Of a stretch of DNA of 33,378 nt, positions 7,683 to 15,565 are shown piece by piece; within the stretch, counting starts at the first letter, position 1; each line of letters opens with the position of its first letter. The DNA is from Vibrio sp. 10N.286.49.B3 (GTDB lineage: Bacteria; Pseudomonadota; Gammaproteobacteria; Enterobacterales; Vibrionaceae). The position numbers were made by a program, and so were the translations under genes. Where the stretch lies: contig NZ_MCUV01000040.1 in NCBI RefSeq assembly GCF_002873395.1, forward strand, positions 1 to 33,378. The letters are read 5' to 3'. The notes under the pieces are model-generated. The model saw nothing but the letters and a program-made list of their open reading frames with translations. It was not told where the DNA came from and ran no database searches.

Positions 7683-8666
7683 ATGAATACAAAAAATACA
7701 TTAATTGCAACAACTCTACTATCATTCGCCATCATTGGTTGCAACTCCGATAAAAATGAAACACCCCCTAATATTCCTGATGTTCCTGATGTTCCTGATG
7801 TTCCTGATGTTCCTGATGAGTGTACTGATTGTGGTTGGGATATTAATCAATGGAAAATCACGCTACCAGTAAGCCGAGATGACTTTTATGGTACTGGTGG
7901 CGAAAGCGCTGCGGAATTAATTCCAGCAGAATGCACTGGAAAAGATGTTTTAGATGATGAAACCGAACTACCCTACTTCTGGCGCACTGAAGATGATAAT
8001 CAGAACCCACAGTTAATTTTTTCAGTTAACCTCGGTGATGAAGGGGCAACCACAACGAACTCGAGTTATGTTCGCTCTGAATTGCGTGAACTTTTTAATT
8101 TTGAAACGGAAAACCGTTGCAGTTCATCCAATCAAAACTGGTCGATTACTGGTGAACACCGACTAAATACACAACTAGAGATCCAAGATTACCCAGATAA
8201 GAGCGTGATAGGTTCAGATCCTAAAGTGATTGTTGGTCAAGTCCATGGCTATGAAATAAAACAGGCGCTCATCAAACTTCAATGGGAAGGTGAAGAAAAA
8301 CCTATACGTGCCATTATTAATGATTCGTTTAATGAAAATAATGAGACTTGTGATACCTGTAACTCATTTAGTCTAAACCTTGGTACTGTTACTGCCAATA
8401 CGCCTTGGCAATATACAATCCATGTCAATGAGACTGGTATGGAAATCAGCACATTGATTGCAGGTAAGACAGAGACCACTGGAGAGCTTAAATGGGGAGA
8501 AACTGTGATCGATAAAGATGGTAAAAGCTATACTTTATCTAAGCAATGGGGGGATGCTGCCTACTACTTTAAAGCCGGTATATACCCACAAGTAAAACCT
8601 GATCCTGACTTTAGTAACCAAATTTTCCAAGTTGGTTTTAATCACATTAACATTACTCACCCATAA
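7683..8666 (+). CDS. PL7-family alginate lyase lipoprotein
   Basis: 327 residues. Lipoprotein signal with IIGC (lipid Cys20), a flexible spacer containing repeated Val-Pro-Asp (31-45), then a PL7 beta-jelly-roll domain (about 51-327). The three family signatures are present and in order: RSELRE (131-136), GQVHG (185-189; Gln186 and His188 are the expected catalytic residues) and YFKAGIYPQ (295-303), which carries the catalytic Tyr. It cuts alginate endolytically by beta-elimination at the surface or outside the cell. A CxxC pair is present twice (47-50 ECTDC region and 223-226 CDTC). The start codon has only a weak upstream purine run. Divergent from the PL6 gene and followed by a terminator, so probably a single-gene transcript with its own CRP-like and operator-like sites. 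Confidence 0.94.
   Translation: MNTKNTLIATTLLSFAIIGCNSDKNETPPNIPDVPDVPDVPDVPDECTDCGWDINQWKITLPVSRDDFYGTGGESAAELIPAECTGKDVLDDETELPYFWRTEDDNQNPQLIFSVNLGDEGATTTNSSYVRSELRELFNFETENRCSSSNQNWSITGEHRLNTQLEIQDYPDKSVIGSDPKVIVGQVHGYEIKQALIKLQWEGEEKPIRAIINDSFNENNETCDTCNSFSLNLGTVTANTPWQYTIHVNETGMEISTLIAGKTETTGELKWGETVIDKDGKSYTLSKQWGDAAYYFKAGIYPQVKPDPDFSNQIFQVGFNHINITHP
7773..7817 (+). repeat. five 9-bp in-frame repeats in PL7 linker
   Basis: Five copies of (A/G)TTCCTGAT encode Ile/Val-Pro-Asp units between the lipid anchor and the catalytic domain. Nearly identical units can gain or lose copies by slippage without breaking the frame, changing spacer length. Confidence 0.9.
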
Positions 8667-8683
8667 TTTTTAACCATTTTTAT

Positions 8684-8732
8684 CAATCACCTGCTGCACT
8701 ACGATAAATACGAGTAGCAGGTGTGATTTTTT
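8684..8732 (+). terminator. intrinsic terminator after PL7 gene
   Basis: CACCTGCT (8688-8695) pairs with AGCAGGTG (8716-8723), extended by AATCA/TGATT with a 2-nt bulge, then TTTTTT (8727-8732). It lies about 20 bp past the PL7 stop. Confidence 0.8.
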
Positions 8733-8757
8733 CTAAAACCCAACCGACTCAAATCAC

Positions 8758-8772
8758 ATTTATAATACAAAT
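8758..8772. promoter_or_regulatory. putative FCD-regulator operator, porin upstream region
   Basis: Reverse complement ATTTGTATTATAA shares 13 bases with the elements before the chemoreceptor and MATE genes. It is about 195-210 bp before the second porin start. Confidence 0.4.
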
Positions 8773-8884
8773 AACAGTACAGCTACCGATTAAAATAGCA
8801 ATCGATACAACTATCAATATCAATAGTTTACAGAGAAAAAAACGTGCTCTATTTATATTTTTTGATATAAAATGGCAAAAATAT

Positions 8885-8900
8885 GGCGATTTAGATCACA
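8885..8900 (+). promoter_or_regulatory. CRP-like site before second porin gene
   Basis: GGCGA-TTTAGA-TCACA matches 8 of 10 consensus half-site bases with the favourable TTTAGATCACA core, 67-82 bp before the porin start. Confidence 0.5.
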
Positions 8901-8938
8901 GTTTTGGGATAGCAAAACTTATATCATCTTTGCCATAT

Positions 8939-8951
8939 CTTAATACAAATG
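8939..8951. promoter_or_regulatory. putative FCD-regulator operator near porin start
   Basis: CTTAATACAAATG, a half-strength copy of the recurring element, lies just upstream of the AGGA (8957-8960) that positions the porin start. Confidence 0.3.
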
Positions 8952-8966
8952 TTCGTAGGACTTTTA

Positions 8967-9656
8967 ATGCAAAACAATAATAAAATCCTTTTAGCAGTGT
9001 GCTCTACTTTACTTGCCACCTCTGTTAGCGCTGCTTCTCTTGATTTCCGCCAAGAATATAAACATGAAGATGAAACATATGCTAGCCGTATCAAAATTGG
9101 TGGCAGTACAGGTCCACACGCTTACAGCATTGAATCAAAGCAAGTAGGTCAGCCATTTAAAGATCTTGCAAGAGGCGATAACGAGTTTGAATATAGCTAC
9201 CGCTACAAGTTCACCGATCAATTCTATATTCAACCAGGTATGCCAATTACTTTTGGTAACGATCGTACTACCTACAAACCTCAAGTTCGCATCGGTTACA
9301 ATCTAGACTCTGGTTTACAAGTTAAACTACGTTACCGTCATGAATTCCGCCAAGGTACAAATGAAACAGGTGGCGACAATACAACGAAAAGTAAAGTAAC
9401 TGGTAACCTAGATTACTCACACAACGGTTGGCAATTTGGCTTTGAAGCTAACTACGAATACTCACATGATGACTATGCGCGTAAGTATGATGAGGATTAC
9501 TCTAACTGGGATGCTCTAGTTAAGTTAGGTTACAAGATTCCAAACTCAAACTGGCGCCCACATATTGAGTTCGGTAATGTCACATTTACTAATAATGATA
9601 AATCAAGTCATGAACGTCAATTACGTAGTCGCGTAGGTATCACTTACTACTTCTAA
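8967..9656 (+). CDS. second KdgM-family oligouronide porin
   Basis: Outer-membrane channel of the KdgM/KdgN family, 229 residues. The open frame begins six codons earlier (8949), but ATG at 8967 is better: AGGA (8957-8960) sits six bases before it, and the protein then opens with a clean signal peptide (cut after SVSA, about residue 22). The mature part begins SLDFRQEYKHEDETYASRIKIGG, a pattern typical of KdgM/KdgN N-termini, and ends RVGITYYF, a C-terminal aromatic barrel signal. Regular YRYKF, KLRYRHEF and YEYSHDDY strands fit a roughly 12-stranded barrel. It is clearly diverged from the porin at 3140-3916, so the two may pass oligomers of different size or composition. It has its own CRP-like and operator-like sites and a shared terminator behind it. 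Confidence 0.88.
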   Translation: MQNNNKILLAVCSTLLATSVSAASLDFRQEYKHEDETYASRIKIGGSTGPHAYSIESKQVGQPFKDLARGDNEFEYSYRYKFTDQFYIQPGMPITFGNDRTTYKPQVRIGYNLDSGLQVKLRYRHEFRQGTNETGGDNTTKSKVTGNLDYSHNGWQFGFEANYEYSHDDYARKYDEDYSNWDALVKLGYKIPNSNWRPHIEFGNVTFTNNDKSSHERQLRSRVGITYYF

Positions 9657-9686
9657 TTTGGTATTTTACTACTTTAGATATAATGT

Positions 9687-9730
9687 AAAAAACGGCCTGA
9701 TTAATATCATAATTAATCAGGCCGTTATTG
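9687..9730. terminator. bidirectional intrinsic terminator
   Basis: A perfect 15-bp stem, AACGGCCTGATTAAT (9691-9705) with its complement at 9712-9726 and a 6-nt loop, between the convergent porin and DMT permease genes. An A-run precedes it (for the minus strand); the T-run on the plus side is weak. Confidence 0.8.
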
Positions 9731-9754
9731 TTATTATGAATCGGTTTTATAGCG

Positions 9755-10612
9755 CTATTTCATTTTACGTAGCCACTTTTTCCATTGAATCGGCATCATA
9801 GGGATAACAATAAGCGCAATACCTAATCCGGTTAACATATCCGGAATTTCATCAAACCACATCACACCAAAAAGCGTCACAAATGCTAAGCCTGAATACT
9901 CTGCTAATGCAATTTGACCTGCCGCTGCTTTTTTATAAGCCACCACCACCAGCGCATGATAACCAAGTACGAATAGATTGATCGCCATAATCCACATGAC
10001 ATGCACCCAAGTAATCTCAGTCCACTGATAAATAGCCAATACGAGTGCCAGCGGTAATGTCATCACACTGGTCCAAAATAGTGTCGATATTAAATGCTGA
10101 CCTGGTGGTAAACGACGAATAAGGATATTACCTAGCCCCATTGCAAGTGCGCTGCCCAAACCAACAATAGCAGCCCAATGAAAGTGCTCTGGTCGCAACA
10201 CGATAAGAACGCCAACAAAGCCAATACAGGTTGCAATAATTTTACCTAAAGGTGGTGTCTCTTTTAATAAAAACACTGAAAGCGGTAGCATCATTAAAGG
10301 TCCAACATAAAACATAGCATTCGCTGTTGCCAACGTTAAATGCGTGATGGCAACCATAGCGCAAGCACTGCCACCTAAAATCAGTTGAGCACGCCAAAAT
10401 GCTATTTTACAGTGCCCCTGTTGACGCTGTGCTTTTGGTAAACGAATCCATAAAGGAAACAGCAACATAACGCTGAGCAATTGACGGATAAAAACATATT
10501 GAAAAATGGGTACTTCACCGTTTAAAACTTTCAAACTTACGTCTGAAAACGAAGCTAATAAGTTCGCTAATACCAGCAGAAGAATGGCATGGTTAATCGA
10601 TTTTTGGGACAT
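9755..10612 (-). CDS. EamA/DMT-superfamily permease
   Basis: 285 residues, almost entirely hydrophobic, with about ten membrane segments arranged as two EamA repeats (roughly 8-140 and 150-275). Typical EamA features are the small-residue-rich helix near 85-110 (ANAMFYVGPLMMLPLSVFLLKETPP, with Lys-Glu at the helix end) and the matching second-half helix around EYSGLAFVTLFGVMWFDEIPD. The C-terminus is positively charged (KKWLRKMK), as expected for a cytoplasmic tail. These inner-membrane proteins export or exchange small metabolites; the substrate cannot be told from sequence. It has no operator-like element of the alginate type upstream, so I do not assign it to that pathway. Transcribed alone, towards the shared terminator. 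Confidence 0.88.
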   Translation of the reverse strand: MSQKSINHAILLLVLANLLASFSDVSLKVLNGEVPIFQYVFIRQLLSVMLLFPLWIRLPKAQRQQGHCKIAFWRAQLILGGSACAMVAITHLTLATANAMFYVGPLMMLPLSVFLLKETPPLGKIIATCIGFVGVLIVLRPEHFHWAAIVGLGSALAMGLGNILIRRLPPGQHLISTLFWTSVMTLPLALVLAIYQWTEITWVHVMWIMAINLFVLGYHALVVVAYKKAAAGQIALAEYSGLAFVTLFGVMWFDEIPDMLTGLGIALIVIPMMPIQWKKWLRKMK

Positions 10613-10663
10613 GTAACTCTCTATTAAGGGTAGTAATACCGTTGATTCTCATTTTAGAAACAA

Positions 10664-10697
10664 CAAAAAGCAGAAGAACAAAAACGCCCTTCTGCTT
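10664..10697 (-). terminator. intrinsic terminator after exonuclease gene
   Basis: AAGCAGAAG (10668-10676) pairs with CTTCTGCTT (10689-10697). On the minus strand the stem is followed by TTTTTGTTG. It ends the two-gene exonuclease/nucleotidyltransferase transcript. Confidence 0.75.
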
Positions 10698-10726
10698 ATC
10701 TATTTATTTATAAAACAGTGATTAAA

Positions 10727-11443
10727 CTAGTTGCTTAATCTGTATAAGTGGCTAAAGTTCACACCTTCTGAGGGTGATATACGCTTTTGCTGTGCTAATA
10801 ATAACTCAGCAGTTGAAACCGCATCAACTAAAGCATTATGACTATTATACTCTGGTAAGTTATAACGTTCTCGGGTAGCCGATAGTAGTAAGCTGAGATC
10901 CTCTTGATTATTAATCGCCATAGCAAGCTTTTTCTCAATGCACAGAGTATCTAACCATAAGAAGGGAGCATCACTGACGTGATAATTTTCACGAATATAT
11001 CGATTTAAAAATTGCGTTTCAACCATACAACCATGAGCAACGAGCACTCTGCCCTCTATTGCTTCAAGTAAAGCTAAAACACCATCATGAATCGAAACGC
11101 CTTCAACTAGCATCTGCGGAGTAATATGGTTAATAACCGCCGTTTCAGGGTTTACTTGTGAATCACTGTTTATGTATAAATGTTGGCACGTCGCTAAATC
11201 AATACGGTTATTCGAAACAATCACCCACCCCATAGATAAAATCAGATCATGTTCACTATCGAGTCCGGTGGTTTCAAGATCGAGCACTAAATAATCCAGA
11301 TCCTCTGCTTTATCCGCCAAGTCTGGGCTAGGTTTTTCTATAAGTGTCGCCAGTAATTTAGGGATATTACCTTGCTCTAAGTACTTTTTCCGCTCACGAG
11401 TCACACGCGTCAAAGGGTGAAAATAGTTAAATAATCGATTCAT
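10727..11443 (-). CDS. DnaQ-like 3'-5' exonuclease (DEDDh type)
   Basis: 238 residues. The exonuclease fold starts near residue 51: motif I is LDLETTG with D55 and E57, and motif III is SHNALVDA with H202 and D207, which marks the DEDDh class of DnaQ-like nucleases. At motif II, where an Asp normally stands, this protein has VAHGCMVETQFL with Glu142, a conservative change that may be usual in this branch. The first 50 residues are an extra basic N-terminal extension. Its ATG overlaps the stop codon of the upstream cNMP/CBS/nucleotidyltransferase gene (TAATG), so the two are translationally coupled and probably act together. It is likely not the replicative epsilon subunit, because gene context and the N-terminus differ. 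The nucleic-acid substrate is unknown. Confidence 0.88.
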   Translation of the reverse strand: MNRLFNYFHPLTRVTRERKKYLEQGNIPKLLATLIEKPSPDLADKAEDLDYLVLDLETTGLDSEHDLILSMGWVIVSNNRIDLATCQHLYINSDSQVNPETAVINHITPQMLVEGVSIHDGVLALLEAIEGRVLVAHGCMVETQFLNRYIRENYHVSDAPFLWLDTLCIEKKLAMAINNQEDLSLLLSATRERYNLPEYNSHNALVDAVSTAELLLAQQKRISPSEGVNFSHLYRLSN

Positions 11444-13320
11444 TAACGAGCTCCACGTGAACCAAAGCGAACTTTAGCGGCATCTTGTAATTCAGCAATA
11501 ATCCTAAACGCATCTTTTAAATGCTGACGCTCAAAACTACCAAAACTGTTTGGATCAATATGATTGTTCGGCTCTTCGCCTTTCTTTAGCGCTTCAAGTT
11601 GATGGCTAAATCTAAAGGAAAGAATAAACTGATATGCACCAATAATATTTTTATAAGCATCATCACTCAGCAAACCTTTTTCATTCGCTGCAGCAAAGCG
11701 CTCTTCCGTACCAGAAAGATCACATTCAACAGCAAGACCATAGATACGTGCTAAATCAATAATTAAGTTTATGGCATATTTCTTTATATTCAGCGTGCTT
11801 TTGTTTTCCCCAGATTTTTCTAGAACAAGACTGTTGAAGATTCCCAGTGGCGGATTCGTCGTTACTGCATCGGTCACCAAGGTTAATAAGAACTCTCGAT
11901 TAGAGCGAATATTGCGGTGTAATTCATCACGTAAAATGGTTTCATAGTCACAATTGCCATACAGGGTTCTTATTTCTAGGAAGACACTAATGTTAAGTAA
12001 GCGTTCATATTCTGGATTGGCTACCCATTTCTTATAGTACTCTTTCCAAACATGAAGCGGTTGACACCACTTTGATGTTGAGGCCATATAGAAACCAGGA
12101 CAAAGGGGGTACTCGCAAGAATTTAAACCATTAGATACGATAGTCGCGAGATGTTTAAAGTATATCCTGTCACTTTCAGTCGCATCATCAGAGAGAACAA
12201 TCGCGCTGTCTTGATCAGATAACATATGTACTTCATTACGAGCGTGAGAGCCGGCAACAATCCAAGAAAAAGCACACGGCGGTTCACCGATTTTATCAAT
12301 CGCAATTTGAATAATACGTTTAGTGTAAGCATCCATGATCATGCTCATCACTTTACCTACCGTCTCTGGAGCAACCTTCCCTTCCACCAAAGCTTCAAAA
12401 ATGGCCTGCCTTTCTGGTGTGTATGACGCTAAGGCTTTAATACTTCCTGCGTATTTAATCTTTTCAATAAGAAATATCGCTTGTACACGGTGATTTTGTA
12501 CTAAGTGAGAAGTCGTGAGTAGACCGACTACTTTATTATTCTTCACCACCGGTAAATTACGAATGTTAAATTGCATCATTACAGAAGCTGCATGTAAGAC
12601 AAGATCATCCGGTTTAATCGTCAATGGTGAGTAAGTCATGACTTCTGATATCGGCCTATCAATAGGGACACCATGAGCAATTACACGCTTGGTCATATCT
12701 CGGTCAGTGATCAAACCAACAATACTCTCATTCTCATACACAACTGCACATGAGGAGCGTTCTACCATTCTCATTTCATGGGCGACTTTTTGGATGGTCA
12801 TATCAGAAGTTACCACTGCGACTTTACCGCTAGCAACATCCTCGACACGACGAATAAAAAGCCCTTTCTCTTTATTTGACCAGACAACATCCAGAGCTGA
12901 CTTTAAACGAACTTGTGCTTGAGAAGCAAAGTGTTCTGCCATATGCGGGCAGTTTTTGAAAAGTTGCTGTAGAGCAGAATGAGGAATAATATAAAGTAAC
13001 GTACCTTCAATTGCAGTAGTGATATAACTCTCTTGTTCGTTAACTGCTACTTCATTTAAGAAGGTAAAACCAAATAGATCTTCAGCACCTAACCTTGCAC
13101 GTAATACGCCATCAGATTTTCGTTGTTCCATAGCGCCAGTTCTAACTACATACAGTGCTTTTTCTTTATCTTCACTGGCTAAGTCAACAACTTCGCCCTT
13201 AGCCAAATAGATGATTTGGATGTGGCTTGCGAGATTTCTCAACGCTTCTTTATTGATTTTATCAAAAGGATCAATCTGATTAATAAATTGAATAATATTT
13301 GGCAGCAACGATTGTGGCAT
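11443..13320 (-). CDS. cNMP-binding / CBS-pair / nucleotidyltransferase (DUF294) protein
   Basis: Cytoplasmic protein of 625 residues from ATG 13320; GTG 13332 is in frame but GTGAGA reads better as its ribosome binding site. Order of parts: cyclic-nucleotide-binding-like beta-roll (about 15-130), two CBS motifs (about 165-215 and 228-280), then a DUF294-type nucleotidyltransferase with GSHARNE (357-363) followed by SDQD, the GS...DxD metal-binding signature, and a helical substrate-binding-like C-terminal region. Relatives of this layout resemble the uridylyltransferase end of GlnD and are often found beside a DnaQ-like exonuclease, as here with a TAATG overlap. The combination suggests a signalling protein that senses a nucleotide and modifies a partner by nucleotide transfer. 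The partner is unknown, and there is no sign of a link to alginate. Confidence 0.88.
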   Translation of the reverse strand: MPQSLLPNIIQFINQIDPFDKINKEALRNLASHIQIIYLAKGEVVDLASEDKEKALYVVRTGAMEQRKSDGVLRARLGAEDLFGFTFLNEVAVNEQESYITTAIEGTLLYIIPHSALQQLFKNCPHMAEHFASQAQVRLKSALDVVWSNKEKGLFIRRVEDVASGKVAVVTSDMTIQKVAHEMRMVERSSCAVVYENESIVGLITDRDMTKRVIAHGVPIDRPISEVMTYSPLTIKPDDLVLHAASVMMQFNIRNLPVVKNNKVVGLLTTSHLVQNHRVQAIFLIEKIKYAGSIKALASYTPERQAIFEALVEGKVAPETVGKVMSMIMDAYTKRIIQIAIDKIGEPPCAFSWIVAGSHARNEVHMLSDQDSAIVLSDDATESDRIYFKHLATIVSNGLNSCEYPLCPGFYMASTSKWCQPLHVWKEYYKKWVANPEYERLLNISVFLEIRTLYGNCDYETILRDELHRNIRSNREFLLTLVTDAVTTNPPLGIFNSLVLEKSGENKSTLNIKKYAINLIIDLARIYGLAVECDLSGTEERFAAANEKGLLSDDAYKNIIGAYQFILSFRFSHQLEALKKGEEPNNHIDPNSFGSFERQHLKDAFRIIAELQDAAKVRFGSRGAR

Positions 13321-13445
13321 GATATATCTCACAAAAAAGGCTTAATAAGTATTATTATATAACAAACAACCGATGATGTTAATATTTTGATATGAATTAA
13401 CATTAGGCATAATTATCGTTTATGTTCTTTCATTATAGCAGTCAT

Positions 13446-13470
13446 AAAAAAAGCATACCTAAGTATGCTT
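13446..13470 (-). terminator. intrinsic terminator after first FCD regulator
   Basis: AAGCATAC (13451-13458) pairs with GTATGCTT (13463-13470) around a 4-nt loop. On the minus strand it is followed by a seven-T run. It sits about 28 bp past the regulator's stop. Confidence 0.85.
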
Positions 13471-13497
13471 CAATATCTGTCATGAGTATAAGCTCTA

Positions 13498-14214
13498 TTA
13501 CATGGTTGGCAATCTGTGCTTAGTTTCCTGCAAATGGTTTGCTGAAGCTTGACGAGCTTTATCTGAGTTACCGGCCATAATAGCTTCATATATTTGTCTG
13601 TGCTCATCAATACACGTGCTACCTTCTTCTGAAGAGTGAACGATAAAGTTAACAAACATCGTCGTAAGTATATTGCCAAAAGGTAAATAGAAATCATTGT
13701 CAGTAGCATTAAATATCAAGCTATGAAATTGCATATCTATATTTGTCCAGGCTTCCTGGTCAAACTCTGGGGCAGAGGCAACATCACACATTGCTTGAAA
13801 TATTTCAGATAATTCAATTCTTTGTTCTGCTGAAGCATATTTAGCAGCTAAGGCACACGCCTCAGGCTCTATAGCACGACGCAACCCTAAGAACTGAAAA
13901 CAGAATTGGTCAGTATCGGCAAGACCATCCATCCATTCAATTAACTGAGGATCAAGAAAATTCCAATAAGCTCTTTCAACTACTTTAGTGCCTATTTTAG
14001 GGCGTGATTGTAAAAGCCCTTTTGATGTTAATAGCTTCACAGCTTCACGCAATGCCGTTCTGCTAATGCCAAACTGCTCACAAAGAACCATCTCTCCTGG
14101 AATGATTGAACCTTGAGGTAATTTACCTGAAAGAATGCCGCGCGCAATTTCCCGTGCAACCTGTACATGCAGGCTACGCTTAGAGCCTGATATTGAATTA
14201 AAACTACCCGCCAT
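13498..14214 (-). CDS. GntR-family transcriptional regulator, FCD type (copy 1)
   Basis: 238 residues from ATG 14214; the frame is open to 14271, but the extra 19 residues are hydrophobic, unlike the family, and the paralog at 14721 begins at the matching point. Winged helix-turn-helix at about 12-80 (LHVQVAREIARGILSGKL; EMVLCEQFGISRTALREAVKLL; PKIGTKV), then an FCD ligand-binding domain (about 105-232). The four FCD metal ligands are all present: D160, H164, H205 and H227. Such proteins repress sugar-acid genes until a sugar-acid metabolite binds. Divergent from its paralog across a 500-bp region with operator-like elements, which suggests auto- or cross-regulation. Most likely a regulator of the surrounding alginate genes; the effector (for example DEH or KDG) is inference. 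Confidence 0.9.
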   Translation of the reverse strand: MAGSFNSISGSKRSLHVQVAREIARGILSGKLPQGSIIPGEMVLCEQFGISRTALREAVKLLTSKGLLQSRPKIGTKVVERAYWNFLDPQLIEWMDGLADTDQFCFQFLGLRRAIEPEACALAAKYASAEQRIELSEIFQAMCDVASAPEFDQEAWTNIDMQFHSLIFNATDNDFYLPFGNILTTMFVNFIVHSSEEGSTCIDEHRQIYEAIMAGNSDKARQASANHLQETKHRLPTM

Positions 14215-14425
14215 TTTTCTATCGCTTTTAATTAATGTCTTATTTAATGTTAATATTAGCACTATTAGCACTATTAGTAACTATGAATGAAGCAATCAAA
14301 TTCTGAAACGTGACATTGAAATTGCTCTTTAATTACACTGAATATAGAGCCTTGGTTATTATTCAGTATTTATTATCATTCCTCAGCCGAACATAATTCA
14401 ATATTCTTTTTTAAATTAGCACTAT

Positions 14426-14438
14426 AAATAATACAATT
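14426..14438. promoter_or_regulatory. putative FCD-regulator operator
   Basis: AAATAATACAATT, half-site AATACAAT shared with the other elements; about 210 bp before the copy 1 start. Moderately weak match. Confidence 0.35.
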
Positions 14439-14532
14439 AAAGAAAAACCCCAACACCGAATATGACTAACATCACACTCTACCTATTAAAAATCACCTTA
14501 CAGCCATATAAACTTGACTCACGAAGGTACTA

Positions 14533-14543
14533 TTGTATTATTA
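14533..14543. promoter_or_regulatory. putative FCD-regulator operator
   Basis: TTGTATTATTA fits TNGTNNNACNA with one mismatch; about 180 bp before the copy 2 start. Confidence 0.4.
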
Positions 14544-14679
14544 ATTAGCTCGTAGGAAATAACAAACAGTAGGTTGCATTACGCATAATGATTTAATGCC
14601 AATGTATCTTAATTATGAACTCTACTACTGAAGTGGTAAACACATAACCTTTCTGCTTGTTATTTTTTACTTTATCTCA

Positions 14680-14709
14680 AGTCAGATTCGTCTGGCTTTT
14701 TTCTTTTTT
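14680..14709 (+). terminator. terminator/attenuator in leader of second FCD regulator
   Basis: AGTCAGA (14680-14686) pairs with TCTGGCT (14691-14697, one G-U) around a TTCG tetraloop, then TTTTTTCTTTTTT. The T-run ends immediately before AGGAGG (14710-14715), the ribosome binding site of the regulator. It is a textbook intrinsic terminator facing into the gene. A weaker hairpin, ATAAC/GTTAT followed by TTTTTT, lies just before it (about 14645-14670). Confidence 0.7.
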
Positions 14710-14720
14710 AGGAGGTCTTT

Positions 14721-15437
14721 GTGGCCACGTTTTCTTTAGTCGAGGATTCAACTCGTCGAATCCATGTTCAAGTCGCCCGTCAAATTGCGCGTAAAATTCT
14801 TTCCGGAGAGCTCGCTGAAAATGAAAAGCTTCCGTGTGAAATAGATCTGTGTGAAATTTTTGGGGTCAGTCGTACGGCTTTACGAGAATCTACTAAGCTA
14901 CTTTCAGCGAAAGGGCTCATCGAATCCAAGCCAAAAGTGGGAACCTCTATTCGCCCTCGCTCTCAATGGCACTTTCTTGATCCGCAATTACTTGAGTGGA
15001 TTCAAGATTTAGAAGATACACAACCTTTCTTAGCACAATTTCTTGGTCTTAGAAAAGCGATTGAACCAGAAGCATGCGCGTTAGCAGCACAAAATGCAAC
15101 GGTTGAACAACGCAAAGAACTGTCGGTTTTATTCCAGAAAATGACCGCAGCAGCTTTAGCCTTTGATTATGAAGAGTGGACAGTGAATGACCACCTATTT
15201 CACCAGACTATTTATCTTTCAACCGGTAATCAATTTTATATCCCATTTGGTAACATCTTATCTACGATATTTAAGCAGTTCATCGACCATTCAGCTGAAG
15301 GCGGTAATTTCTGCTTAACTGAACATAAAGCTATCTATGACTCAATCATGACTGGCAATGCTGATATGGCTCGTGATTTCTCTCAACTATTACTTAATGA
15401 TAACAATCAAAAACTCTCTAAGGTTGCGAATGGTTAA
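14721..15437 (+). CDS. GntR-family transcriptional regulator, FCD type (copy 2)
   Basis: 238 residues with a GTG start, fixed by a full AGGAGG (14710-14715) five bases upstream. Winged helix-turn-helix at about 12-78 (RIHVQVARQIARKILSGEL; CEIFGVSRTALRESTKLLSAKGLIESKPKVGT) and an FCD domain (about 105-230). It is clearly paralogous to copy 1: the recognition helices are nearly the same (FG-V/I-SRTALRE), so both may bind the same DNA element. The FCD metal ligands D157, H161 and H202 are kept, but the fourth is Leu224 where copy 1 has His227; the end of the last helix also differs (SQLLLNDNNQ). This suggests a different effector, no metal, or constitutive binding. An intrinsic terminator directly precedes its ribosome binding site. 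Confidence 0.9.
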   Translation: MATFSLVEDSTRRIHVQVARQIARKILSGELAENEKLPCEIDLCEIFGVSRTALRESTKLLSAKGLIESKPKVGTSIRPRSQWHFLDPQLLEWIQDLEDTQPFLAQFLGLRKAIEPEACALAAQNATVEQRKELSVLFQKMTAAALAFDYEEWTVNDHLFHQTIYLSTGNQFYIPFGNILSTIFKQFIDHSAEGGNFCLTEHKAIYDSIMTGNADMARDFSQLLLNDNNQKLSKVANG

Positions 15438-15503
15438 TGCGAACGAAGCTAATACAACAATAGCTCATACGCATACCTACCTCATTTCTTTGAGTTAATA
15501 TCT

Positions 15504-15533
15504 GGCAAGTCCTCTCCCCTGCTTGCCTTTTAT
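15504..15533 (+). terminator. probable terminator after second FCD regulator
   Basis: GGCAAG (15504-15509) pairs with CTTGCC (15522-15527) around a 12-nt pyrimidine-rich loop, then TTTTAT. A short stem, hence moderate confidence. Confidence 0.5.
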
Positions 15534-15565
15534 CACAACTTCAAACACTTCCATTTTTTGATACT

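Larger units (their letters stand above)
14215..14720. other. divergent control region of the two FCD regulators
   Basis: About 500 bp without a supported gene. It carries operator-like elements at 14426-14438 and 14533-14543 (one towards each regulator), a short repeat ATTAGCACTATTAGCACT near 14257-14275, and two hairpin-plus-T-run structures just before the second regulator's start. The leader of copy 2 may therefore be long and attenuated. Confidence 0.55.

Noticed and set aside
8723..8980. 85-residue plus-strand open frame
   Set aside because: It begins inside the PL7 terminator, runs through CRP-like and operator-like sites, overlaps the porin start and has no ribosome binding site.
14615..14647. 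10-codon open frame that might be a leader peptide (MNSTTEVVNT) before the attenuator-like hairpin
   Set aside because: No Shine-Dalgarno sequence, no run of regulatory codons, and no overlap with the hairpin that would allow ribosome-controlled attenuation.
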